The position numbers were made by a program, and so were the translations under genes. Shown here one piece after another: positions 38,676-46,040 of a stretch of DNA of 64,000 bases (position 1 is its first letter; every line of letters begins with the position of its first letter). The notes beneath the pieces were generated by a model. The model made no database searches. It saw only the letters and a list, made by a program, of their open reading frames with translations, and had not been told where the DNA came from. This stretch comes from Rahnella laticis (lineage in GTDB: Bacteria > Pseudomonadota > Gammaproteobacteria > Enterobacterales > Enterobacteriaceae): contig NZ_JADOBI010000012.1 in the NCBI RefSeq assembly GCF_015644585.1, forward strand, positions 62,001 through 126,000. The letters run 5' to 3'.

Positions 38676-39727
38676 TGAGTTCAAAAAACGATCAGGTGTT
38701 TCAACTTTCATTGACTGAAATATTTATCATAATCTGCTTTGTTCTCCTTTTGTTGATGGGATTTCAAATTTTTCAATTGACCCATAAAAACCAAGAGTTA
38801 GAACGGAAAGTGTCATTGTCTGTTGATTTAGGCGAAAGAGAACATGCCATTAAAGTCGCTACTGCAGATTTGAAAATTCAACTTTCTTTGCTGGGTGTAA
38901 AGAAAACGGATGAACTTATAACAAAACTCATCGATGCATCTAAGGCGAAGGAAGAGGTATCACGCTTAAAAGTATTACTTGAAAATAAGGACGAAAAAAT
39001 AACAGCTTTGACTTCGATAGAAAAAGCCTTAGCGGAAGTAAATGGTAAAAAAAATGGTCCGGAAGCAAAACAGTTGTTATTGCAAACCATTATGACTTAT
39101 GAGCAGTTAAAAAAACTTGTTATTGATAAAACGGATGATAAAGACTTAGAACCTTCCGAAGTCGTTAAAAGAGTCGGGGAGCTAAAAACGGAAGTTCAAA
39201 CAATCAAAGATGCAGCAGGCACTACCGAAGATAGTTTCAAAGAGCAATTGGATGAAATTGTTAAAAATGCAAACGCATATACATCTGCTACTAAAAATGG
39301 CTCCAATCCAGTAGTGCTTGAGAAAAGTAACAAAGATTTACGTGTGCAGGTTCAATATTTGCAGAACAGATTAAACTCGGGAAGAGGTGTTGACTTACCC
39401 CCATGTTGGGTAAATGAAGAAACTGGAAAGATTGAAATGCTTTTTACGCTTTCACTTCGTGAAAATACAGTTTCATTAGCACCAGCATGGCCTGAGTCTC
39501 GTCAGGATGATGCAATGGCGCTGCCAGGTATCAATAATTTGCTGGCTAATACAAATCTTCCATATAATGAATTTATGCAATCTGTTAAAGCAATTAATGA
39601 ACTAAGTAAAGAAAAGGAATGTCGTTTTTATATTAGACTTTCCAGTATGATACCTGACGCAGTGACGTCAGATAGACGTCGTTTACTTATCGAAACAGTA
39701 TTTTATAAAACGGAAGTTCGTAGGTGA
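38675..39727 (+). CDS. ZorB/MotB-like single-TM protein, gene 4 of operon
   Basis: A 350-aa protein with one N-terminal helix (about 13-33, SLTEIFIIICFVLLLLMGF), a coiled-coil stalk (about 38-235) and a compact C-terminal domain (about 240-350) containing Cys244 and Cys316. In MotB, ExbD and ZorB an acidic residue in the single helix carries the proton; here Glu15 is at the start of the helix. The C-terminal domain has no OmpA peptidoglycan signature that I can see, so the periplasmic anchor would be different. Overlaps gene 3 by one base. A hairpin follows the stop. Function unknown; probable stator-like partner of gene 3. Confidence 0.78.
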   Translation: MSSKNDQVFQLSLTEIFIIICFVLLLLMGFQIFQLTHKNQELERKVSLSVDLGEREHAIKVATADLKIQLSLLGVKKTDELITKLIDASKAKEEVSRLKVLLENKDEKITALTSIEKALAEVNGKKNGPEAKQLLLQTIMTYEQLKKLVIDKTDDKDLEPSEVVKRVGELKTEVQTIKDAAGTTEDSFKEQLDEIVKNANAYTSATKNGSNPVVLEKSNKDLRVQVQYLQNRLNSGRGVDLPPCWVNEETGKIEMLFTLSLRENTVSLAPAWPESRQDDAMALPGINNLLANTNLPYNEFMQSVKAINELSKEKECRFYIRLSSMIPDAVTSDRRRLLIETVFYKTEVRR

Positions 39728-39736
39728 TCTAATACT

Positions 39737-39783
39737 AATTTCTGACCTGTAATAAGCTACTGTATAGTTACAAGTCAGAAATT
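39737..39783 (+). terminator. Hairpin at the end of the membrane operon
   Basis: AATTTCTGAC pairs with GTCAGAAATT and an inner TGTAA pairs with TTACA. It lies ten bases after the last stop codon. The T tract is short (ATTT), so termination strength is uncertain. Confidence 0.55.
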
Positions 39784-39943
39784 TATACCGTTAGTATGCA
39801 ATCTTATTTAGTTTGTTGCGCACGATGCGAAAAGATATGCAGTCTTCTCGGTGACCCTACTGCATGCTTTCAAAAAACGGCCACTGGTGTCTTAATTCGA
39901 AATAATAATTAATCAGTATTGATCTTCCGAAATACATATCCCC

Positions 39944-40192
39944 CCGCCGCTTTCAAAACGACGTTGAGTGAGCGGTGAGAAACGGCGAGAGTCTGTTTTC
40001 GAGCGGGTTCGAACCCGAAGCGAAAGTACCGCGTAGCGGCAAGATTTCGCGGCAATAGCCGGAGTTGCTGAAACATACTTTACAAGCGGCAGCTCGCAGT
40101 TAAAAAGCGCGGGAGTCCAGAGGGCGCGCGCGTTAACGCGCCCTTTGGGCCAGTTTGGGCGGCGAGCCCAAGGTTTGTGTGGCAACCCAAGG
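39944..40192 (-). repeat. Long intergenic repeat, copy G (-), unpaired
   Basis: Starts with GCCGCTTTCAAAACG and ends at the GGCAACCCAAGG hairpin. Its private stem is AGGGCGCG / CGCGCCCT (40121-40144). No plus-oriented partner is found nearby, unlike most other copies. The rest of 39784-40414 is an AT-rich leader with no gene. Confidence 0.88.
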
Positions 40193-40414
40193 TGTGAATT
40201 ACCCACGCGCCAGCGTAATAACCATTCCCATATTTGTGAAATCCTTATCTCATTTTCTCATTTGTCACCAAAAGGTATATACCCGCAAAATCAGTTCTAT
40301 CGGCAGAACAGGTGTTAATTCAGAGATGAAATATAAACAGCAAAAACTCTGCCGTTTTTACCACATTATATTTGTGGTTTTTCACAGGGTTTACACCAGG
40401 AAAAAGGTCCCGTC

Positions 40415-41311
40415 ATGACATTATCCAAGTTATTGCTCCCGCTGCTGATTGCCGGGAATTTATCGACTGCGTGGGCAGCCGAGCAAATTGTTCCTTCCTC
40501 TACCACTTTCCATGTATCTGCCGATGAATCGCTGAAAAGTAAACTGCCAGCTGATATTGCTAAACGCGGATATATTGTCGCGGGCACCAACCCGAATACG
40601 CCGCCGACCACATTTTTCCAGGAAGACAATAAAACCCTCGCGGGCCGTGAAATTGATGTGATGAATGCCGTTGCGGCGCGTCTGGGCGTGGAAGTGCGCT
40701 GGCAGGATACCGGCGGTTTCGACAACATTATTCCGGGGCTGAAATCAGGCCGCTATGACGTGGCGCTTTCCAATATCAACGCCACCAAAAAACGCCTCGA
40801 GCAGGTCGATTTTGTCAGCTATTACGACGCGTCGCGTCTTGGCGTGATTTCCCGTAAAGACGCCAATATCGCGCCGTTTACGTCTTTTGATGCCGTTTGC
40901 GGGCAGGAAATCGGTGCCGGTGCGGGCACGACGCAAATCGGGCGTCTCGAAGCGGCCAGCAAAACCTGTACCGATGCGGGCAAGCAGCCGATCAAAATTT
41001 CCGTATTCCCGGACCGTCCGTCGGGCGTGCAGGCCGTGGTCAGTGGTCGCGTGCCGATGTTCTTTGGCCCGTATGAAGGCCTGACGTATCAGGTCAGCCA
41101 GGTGAAACCGCTGGCGCTGTCCGGCACGATTCATGTGGATGACGCACCGGTTTCGGTTGCGTTCCCGAAACAATCTGCGTTGGAAGAGGCCGTTCAGGCA
41201 TCGCTTAACTCGCTGATTAAAGACGGAACTTATCAGAAGATCCTCGATAAATGGTCGATTGGCTTTGGCGCAGTGAAAGAATCCAAACGTAATGAAGAGA
41301 TTTTCGGATGA
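40415..41311 (+). CDS. Amino-acid ABC importer, binding protein (YxeM-like position)
   Basis: A 298-aa family 3 solute-binding protein with a signal peptide (about 1-21, cleavage near AWA). Mature hallmarks: GYIVAGTNPNTPPTTF, EIDVMNAVAARLGVEVRW, YDVALSNINATKKRLEQVDFVSY. Compared with generic members it starts with about 30 extra mature residues. It is the first gene of binding protein-permease-ATPase, facing a convergent set of MmgE/PrpD, M20, GNAT and lyase genes. That gene set matches S-(2-succino)cysteine clusters, so an S-substituted cysteine is the likely ligand (inference). Confidence 0.9.
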   Translation: MTLSKLLLPLLIAGNLSTAWAAEQIVPSSTTFHVSADESLKSKLPADIAKRGYIVAGTNPNTPPTTFFQEDNKTLAGREIDVMNAVAARLGVEVRWQDTGGFDNIIPGLKSGRYDVALSNINATKKRLEQVDFVSYYDASRLGVISRKDANIAPFTSFDAVCGQEIGAGAGTTQIGRLEAASKTCTDAGKQPIKISVFPDRPSGVQAVVSGRVPMFFGPYEGLTYQVSQVKPLALSGTIHVDDAPVSVAFPKQSALEEAVQASLNSLIKDGTYQKILDKWSIGFGAVKESKRNEEIFG

Positions 41312-42246
41312 GCACTGAAACACACGGTCAGCAGCCGGAAGAACTGCGGATCGTCGGTAAGAAATACATCGGGCGCTGGATAAGCGCCCTGATCGTCGTT
41401 CTGGTGCTGGGCGCCGCCGCCCATTCCATGCTCAATAACCCGCGTTTTGAATGGTCAGTGATTGCCGAAAACTTCACCGGCCCGTCGATTTTGCAGGGCG
41501 TTTTGATGACGTTGCAGCTGACTGCCATTTCGGTGATTTTCGGCTTTGCCGGTGGCACCGTGCTGGCGCTGATGCGGTTATCGTCCAATCCGGTGCTGGT
41601 CGCTGTGAGCTGGGGGTATACCTGGTTTTTCCGCGGCGTGCCGATGCTGGTTCAGCTGTTTCTCTGGTACAACATTGCCGCGCTGTATCCGACCATTTCG
41701 TTTTCGCTGCCGTGGGTAGGGGAAATCTGGAGTGCGTCGGCCAACTCATTAATCAGCCCGTTCAGCGCCGCCGTGATTGCGCTGGTGATGCACCAGTCGG
41801 CGTATGCCGCTGAGATTATCCGTGCGGGGATCCAGAGCGTGGGCACCGGCCAGATTGAAGCCGCGCGTGCCCTCGGTTACCGGCCTGCTTCCATATTCCG
41901 TCATACCGTGTTGCCGCAGGCGATGCGGGCGATTCTGCCGCCAGCCGGTAATGAAGTGATCGGTCAGCTGAAAACCACCGCGGTGGTGTCGGTGATTTCA
42001 CTGCAAGACGTACTGTTTTCCGCGCAGATTATTTATCAGCGCACGTATGAAGTGATCCCGTTATTGCTGGTCGCGACGCTGTGGTATCTGGTGCTGACGT
42101 CGCTGCTTTCGGTGATTCAGTATTACGTCGAGCGTCATTTCAGCCGCAGCAGTTTGCGCAAGGTGAAGCGTAAATCCAAACCGCGTGACGAGACGCCGCG
42201 GGCGGTGAACACCGGCCTGAATGCAGGAGAAACCAGCCATGGGTGA
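41308..42246 (+). CDS. Amino-acid ABC importer, permease (YxeN-like position)
   Basis: A 312-aa HisM/GlnP-type permease. FRGVPMLVQLFLWYN is the first signature and EIIRAGIQSVGTGQIEAARALGYRP the EAA loop. It has a longer cytoplasmic N-terminus (about 28 residues) and a basic C-terminal tail. The start overlaps the binding-protein stop by four bases. Confidence 0.93.
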   Translation: MSTETHGQQPEELRIVGKKYIGRWISALIVVLVLGAAAHSMLNNPRFEWSVIAENFTGPSILQGVLMTLQLTAISVIFGFAGGTVLALMRLSSNPVLVAVSWGYTWFFRGVPMLVQLFLWYNIAALYPTISFSLPWVGEIWSASANSLISPFSAAVIALVMHQSAYAAEIIRAGIQSVGTGQIEAARALGYRPASIFRHTVLPQAMRAILPPAGNEVIGQLKTTAVVSVISLQDVLFSAQIIYQRTYEVIPLLLVATLWYLVLTSLLSVIQYYVERHFSRSSLRKVKRKSKPRDETPRAVNTGLNAGETSHG

Positions 42247-43000
42247 GGCGATTGAATTCCGGAAAGTCACCAAACGTTTTTCAGGAAACACCATTCTCGA
42301 TGAAATCAGCCTGGATATTCCGGCGGGTTCGGTGACGGTGATTTTAGGGCCATCCGGTTCCGGGAAATCCACGTTGCTGCGCTGTATTAATCATCTGGAA
42401 AAACTCGACGGCGGCACCATCCGTATCGGTGGCGAACTGGTCGGCTACCGGCAAAAAGGCAATGCGCTTTATGAACTGAGCAGCGGGAAAATCGCCGCTC
42501 AGCGCAGCCGTACCGGTATGGTGTTTCAGCAATTTAATCTGTTCCCGCACCGCACGGTGCTGCAAAACATTACCGATGCGCCGCTGCGCGTGAAAAAACA
42601 AAGCCGTCAGCAGGTGCTGACCAAAGCCCGCGCGCTGTTGCAGCAGGTGGGGTTAGCCAGCCGTGAAGATGACTGGCCGCAGCAGCTTTCCGGCGGTCAG
42701 CAGCAGCGCGTGGCGATTGCCCGTGCGCTGGCGATGGATCCGGAAGTGATGCTGTTTGATGAGCCGACATCGGCGCTCGATCCCGAACTGGTGGGCGAGG
42801 TGTTGCAGGTCATCAAAAAGCTGGCGCATTCGGGGATCACCATGGTGATCGTGACGCACGAAATTGGCTTTGCACGTGAAGTCGCCGATAACGTGATCTT
42901 TATGGAAGGCGGAAAAATCGTGGCGTCGGGGCCGGTGAAAACCGTGCTGGATGAAGCGGAGAACGTCCGTGTCCGCAATTTCCTGTCTACCGTGTTGTAG
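42239..43000 (+). CDS. Amino-acid ABC importer, ATPase (YxeO-like position)
   Basis: A 253-aa GlnQ/HisP-type ATPase: Walker [10 protein letters not shown], signature [15 protein letters not shown], Walker B MLFDEP, His in VTHE. The start at 42239 is set by AGGAG nine bases upstream and overlaps the permease stop by eight bases; the open frame reaches back to 42221. Its 3' end overlaps the convergent MmgE/PrpD gene by 14 bases. Confidence 0.93.
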   Translation: MGEAIEFRKVTKRFSGNTILDEISLDIPAGSVTVILGPSGSGKSTLLRCINHLEKLDGGTIRIGGELVGYRQKGNALYELSSGKIAAQRSRTGMVFQQFNLFPHRTVLQNITDAPLRVKKQSRQQVLTKARALLQQVGLASREDDWPQQLSGGQQQRVAIARALAMDPEVMLFDEPTSALDPELVGEVLQVIKKLAHSGITMVIVTHEIGFAREVADNVIFMEGGKIVASGPVKTVLDEAENVRVRNFLSTVL

Positions 43001-44324
43001 AATCTGCTCTGAAAAGTAAATCACACAGCTGCGGCAAACTGTCGCGGCTTTCCAGCCTGCTCAGCGCCACAATATTTGCCCGCTGTGCATCCGTCATATC
43101 CGGCAAACAGGCGCGCAATTTTCCCGGTAAATCGAATGCAATCGCCAGACTTTGCTGACGCGTAAAGCGTTTTTGCCGCGTTTCTCCGTTGCGTAAAAAT
43201 ACCGTCACCTGATGAAAACGCGCAGCCGGGTTTAGCTCGTCCGGCGGGGCGCTAAGATCCGGATGACGGGTGACACGGGCGGCCAGCGCGGCGATTTCGG
43301 CATCCGGCGGGTTTTCTGAGAAATCCTGTATCAGCAAGGCGTCGCGCAGCAGGCTGGCGGCAATTACGTATTCCAGGCTGAAACGCGCCTCAATACCGTT
43401 TGCCGGCACGCGCACCGAGGCCGCAATATCGCCGCCCGGCGGGAATGACACTTCAATCCTCTCCACCGCATTTTTCAGGTCACTGACCAGATTTCCCTGT
43501 TGCAGCCAGTCATGGCGGATTGCCCGCGCGGCATCGGCGGCGCTGTGCGTGCCGCCACAGGTCGGATAAGGTTTGAATTCCAGCCCCGGTGAGACGATAC
43601 GCCACGGCGCGCCCCAGCTTTCGGTGAGTTTCTCAGGTTGCTGCTGACCGGCGCAGTAAGCAGTGAAAAAACTGTCGAGCACGTTTTCTGCCTGACCGTG
43701 AAAACCGGCCAGCGTCAGCAGGGTGGCCGTGACTGCAATCTGAGCCGCCAGCCCGGCGTGCAGCGGTTTAACCGCGCTGCCAAACTGCGCGCGTAACCCG
43801 CCCGCCTGCGTAGCCGCCGTCCCAAGAATAAGGGTTGTTTCCGGTTCGCTGGCGCCGACCAGCCGCGCACAGGCCGCCGCCGCGGCAATGGTGCCGAGCG
43901 TGGCGGTATTGTGGAAGCCCAGTTTGTAATGCTGCGAACCGGCAGCCAGCCCGAGGCGACCGGCGGTTTCCACGCCCGTCACCCACGCATTGAGAAACTG
44001 CTCGCCGCTGATGTCGGGGCGACCGGCTGCCAGCGCCAGCAAAGCAGGCAAAATCACCACGCCGGGATGACCGCGAAAATCCGGGTGAAAATCATCGAAA
44101 TCCAGCGCATGACCGGCGTAACCGAGCAGTACGGCGCGCGTCTGTGCATCGTCAGCACGGTAAACCTGTTGCAAACTTTTCAGCCCGGAATCGCCGGCTT
44201 CGCCGCGAACAACGGGCAGGGTGACGGCCAGAAAATCGAGCAGCCCTTCGCGGGCATTTTCACGCGCTTCGGCGGAGGGACGCGCACTGACAATAAGCTT
44301 TGCCAGCGATGAAGTCAGTGTCAT
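42987..44324 (-). CDS. MmgE/PrpD family protein (YxeQ-like)
   Basis: A 445-aa member of the MmgE/PrpD superfamily, which includes 2-methylcitrate dehydratase and cis-aconitate decarboxylase. Seen: the ALDFDDFHPDFRGHPGVVILPALLA segment (usually ALDxDDxxxxxxxHP) and KPYPTCGGTHSAADA near 265-280. No prp genes are around, so propionate metabolism is unlikely. It is the last gene of a four-gene minus operon with M20, GNAT and lyase; the Bacillus yxe operon has the same kind of protein (YxeQ) whose role is not settled. CAGGAA precedes the ATG. Confidence 0.88.
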   Translation of the reverse strand: MTLTSSLAKLIVSARPSAEARENAREGLLDFLAVTLPVVRGEAGDSGLKSLQQVYRADDAQTRAVLLGYAGHALDFDDFHPDFRGHPGVVILPALLALAAGRPDISGEQFLNAWVTGVETAGRLGLAAGSQHYKLGFHNTATLGTIAAAAACARLVGASEPETTLILGTAATQAGGLRAQFGSAVKPLHAGLAAQIAVTATLLTLAGFHGQAENVLDSFFTAYCAGQQQPEKLTESWGAPWRIVSPGLEFKPYPTCGGTHSAADAARAIRHDWLQQGNLVSDLKNAVERIEVSFPPGGDIAASVRVPANGIEARFSLEYVIAASLLRDALLIQDFSENPPDAEIAALAARVTRHPDLSAPPDELNPAARFHQVTVFLRNGETRQKRFTRQQSLAIAFDLPGKLRACLPDMTDAQRANIVALSRLESRDSLPQLCDLLFRADSTTR

Positions 44325-44338
44325 GTTTTTTTCCTGTT

Positions 44339-45502
44339 TCAGGCCTGCGGGCTGAGGTGTTCAAGGGCGTTAACGGCCAGCTGCGCGAGATAATGTGCTG
44401 TCGGGAAGAGCGCGCGGTCATCGACGCGAAATTCCGGGTGATGCAGCGCGAACGGGCCGCCCGAGCCGATCATCAGGAATGCGCCGGGCAGTTTTTGCTG
44501 ATAGAAGGCGAAGTCTTCGCCAATCGGGCTGGCTTCCACGCGACGCGCTTCAAAGCCCGAACCGGCGGCCTGCGCCAGTGCAAAATCCACCCATTCAGCG
44601 GTATTCACCACCGACGGCGGGCCGGGCTGCCAGTCGAGTTCAATTTGCGTATCAAAGGCACCGGCGATGCCGTTGAGCACCTGACGGAAACGGCGTTCGA
44701 TAAGCTCGCGGGTGTCCTGATTAAACGAGCGCACCGTGCCTTCGAGCCAGGCGGAATCGGGGATCACGTTCCACGTACTGCCGCTGTGCACCTGCGTGAC
44801 GGACACCACCGCGTTGTGATCTGACTGCACGTTGCGCGCAATCAGCGTCTGTAATGCGCCGATGATTTGCCCGGCAATAATAATCGGGTCATTGCCTTCA
44901 TGCGGGCGGGCGGCGTGGCTGCCCGTGCCTGAAATAGTGATGGCAAAACGGTCGACGCCTGCGGTGAGTGCGCCGTCTTTGCTGCCGATTACGCCAACCG
45001 GCAGCGTCGGATCGTTGTGAATACCAAAAATCACGGCGGCGTCGTGGAGCGCGCCGGTTTCTATCAGCGCCGGTGCGCCGTGGCCGGTTTCTTCCGCTGC
45101 CTGGAATAAAATGCGCACGGTGCCGGCAAGCGTTTCCTCACGTTCTTTGAGCAAAATCGCCGCACCAAGCGCCGCCGAAGTGTGGAAATCATGGCCGCAG
45201 GCGTGCATGACGCCGGGGTTTTCCGAGGTGTATTCCACGCCTGACTTTTCTTCGATCGGCAGGGCATCGATATCGGAACGTAACACCACCAGCTTACCGG
45301 CTTTCTGGCCGCCAATTTCGGCCACCAGACCGGTTTTCAGCGGCAGATTCAGAACGCGGATCTGATGACTTTCCAGCACGGCTTTAATGCGCGCCGTGGT
45401 CCCGAATTCCTGATTGGAAAGCTCAGGATGGCGGTGCATGTTATGGCGAAAATCCTCAATGAATTTCGCCAGCGCCTGATGTTCCTGACCGGTATTCAAC
45501 AT
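44339..45502 (-). CDS. M20 metallopeptidase / N-acyl amino-acid deacylase (YxeP-like)
   Basis: A 387-aa zinc amidohydrolase of the M20D type (HipO, YxeP, IlvE-leucine relatives). Metal ligands visible: Cys102 and His104 in ACGHD, Glu137-Glu138 in AAEETGHGA, and His residues in the lid (SGTGSHAARPHEG) and C-terminus. HRHPELSNQEF is the N-terminal hallmark. The start at 45502 has AAGGAG at the right distance; the longer frame overlaps the GNAT gene. In the predicted pathway it removes acetyl from N-acetylcysteine to give cysteine. Confidence 0.9.
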   Translation of the reverse strand: MLNTGQEHQALAKFIEDFRHNMHRHPELSNQEFGTTARIKAVLESHQIRVLNLPLKTGLVAEIGGQKAGKLVVLRSDIDALPIEEKSGVEYTSENPGVMHACGHDFHTSAALGAAILLKEREETLAGTVRILFQAAEETGHGAPALIETGALHDAAVIFGIHNDPTLPVGVIGSKDGALTAGVDRFAITISGTGSHAARPHEGNDPIIIAGQIIGALQTLIARNVQSDHNAVVSVTQVHSGSTWNVIPDSAWLEGTVRSFNQDTRELIERRFRQVLNGIAGAFDTQIELDWQPGPPSVVNTAEWVDFALAQAAGSGFEARRVEASPIGEDFAFYQQKLPGAFLMIGSGGPFALHHPEFRVDDRALFPTAHYLAQLAVNALEHLSPQA

Positions 45503-45512
45503 GTAAAACTCC

Positions 45513-46040
45513 TTAAGCGGGCTGACGCGCCAGCCATCCGGCATGGCGTTCTTCGTCGAGGATCTTTTTCAGATACAACGTGATATGGCCTTTGCCGAGG
45601 TCTCTTTCGAAGACCGGCTGAAAGCCCAGTTTGATGTACATTTCGCGCAGCCACGGATGGCTGGTGGCAGTGCCAAGCGAATACGCCGGGGCTTTGAGTT
45701 CGCCGATAAGAATGTGGTCTTCCAGCCATTCCAGCAGCCGTTTTCCGAGATTCTGGCCTGTGTAGTCCGGGTGCGTGCCGAACCAGCCAATATGCGGCAG
45801 GCCCATCGGGCCCGGCAGGGTGCCCCACGGGAAACGCAAAGTGACCGAGGCGGCCATGCGCTGGCCGTCAAACAGGCCAAATACCGCATGTTCATCGAGA
45901 TGTTTCGTCACCCGCGCCAGATCGGCGGTGGCCGCATCAAACTGAATGCCGAGGGCTTTAATCGGTGCGTACGCGGCCAGCATGAGCGACAGATATTCGT
46001 GCCTGTCGTCTGAACTGAGCCGCCGGAAATGTGGGGTCAT
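45513..46040 (-). CDS. GNAT N-acetyltransferase (YxeL-like)
   Basis: A 175-aa acetyltransferase with the acetyl-CoA loop DYTGQNLGKRLLEWLED (about 93-109) and GTATSHPWLREMYIKLGFQP near the C-terminus. Related to the GNAT at 32861. Its start overlaps the lyase stop as ATGA, so the two are co-translated. In the described succinocysteine pathway the first step is N-acetylation of the imported amino acid, which is the role proposed here. Confidence 0.88.
   Translation of the reverse strand: MTPHFRRLSSDDRHEYLSLMLAAYAPIKALGIQFDAATADLARVTKHLDEHAVFGLFDGQRMAASVTLRFPWGTLPGPMGLPHIGWFGTHPDYTGQNLGKRLLEWLEDHILIGELKAPAYSLGTATSHPWLREMYIKLGFQPVFERDLGKGHITLYLKKILDEERHAGWLARQPA

Noticed and set aside
34914-39727. 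Naming the AT-rich operon a Zorya defence system
   Set aside because: The ZorA/ZorB-like pair is only weakly similar by eye, gene 4 lacks a visible OmpA-type domain, and ZorC, ZorD or ZorE-type cytoplasmic proteins are absent.
34431-39800. Attachment-site direct repeats bordering the AT-rich operon
   Set aside because: Only short chance similarities (for example TCAGAA near 34822 and 39775) were seen, with no integrase or tRNA.
42987-44324. 2-methylcitrate dehydratase PrpD
   Set aside because: The protein is of the superfamily, but no prpB, prpC or prpE is present and the neighbours match the yxe-type cluster.
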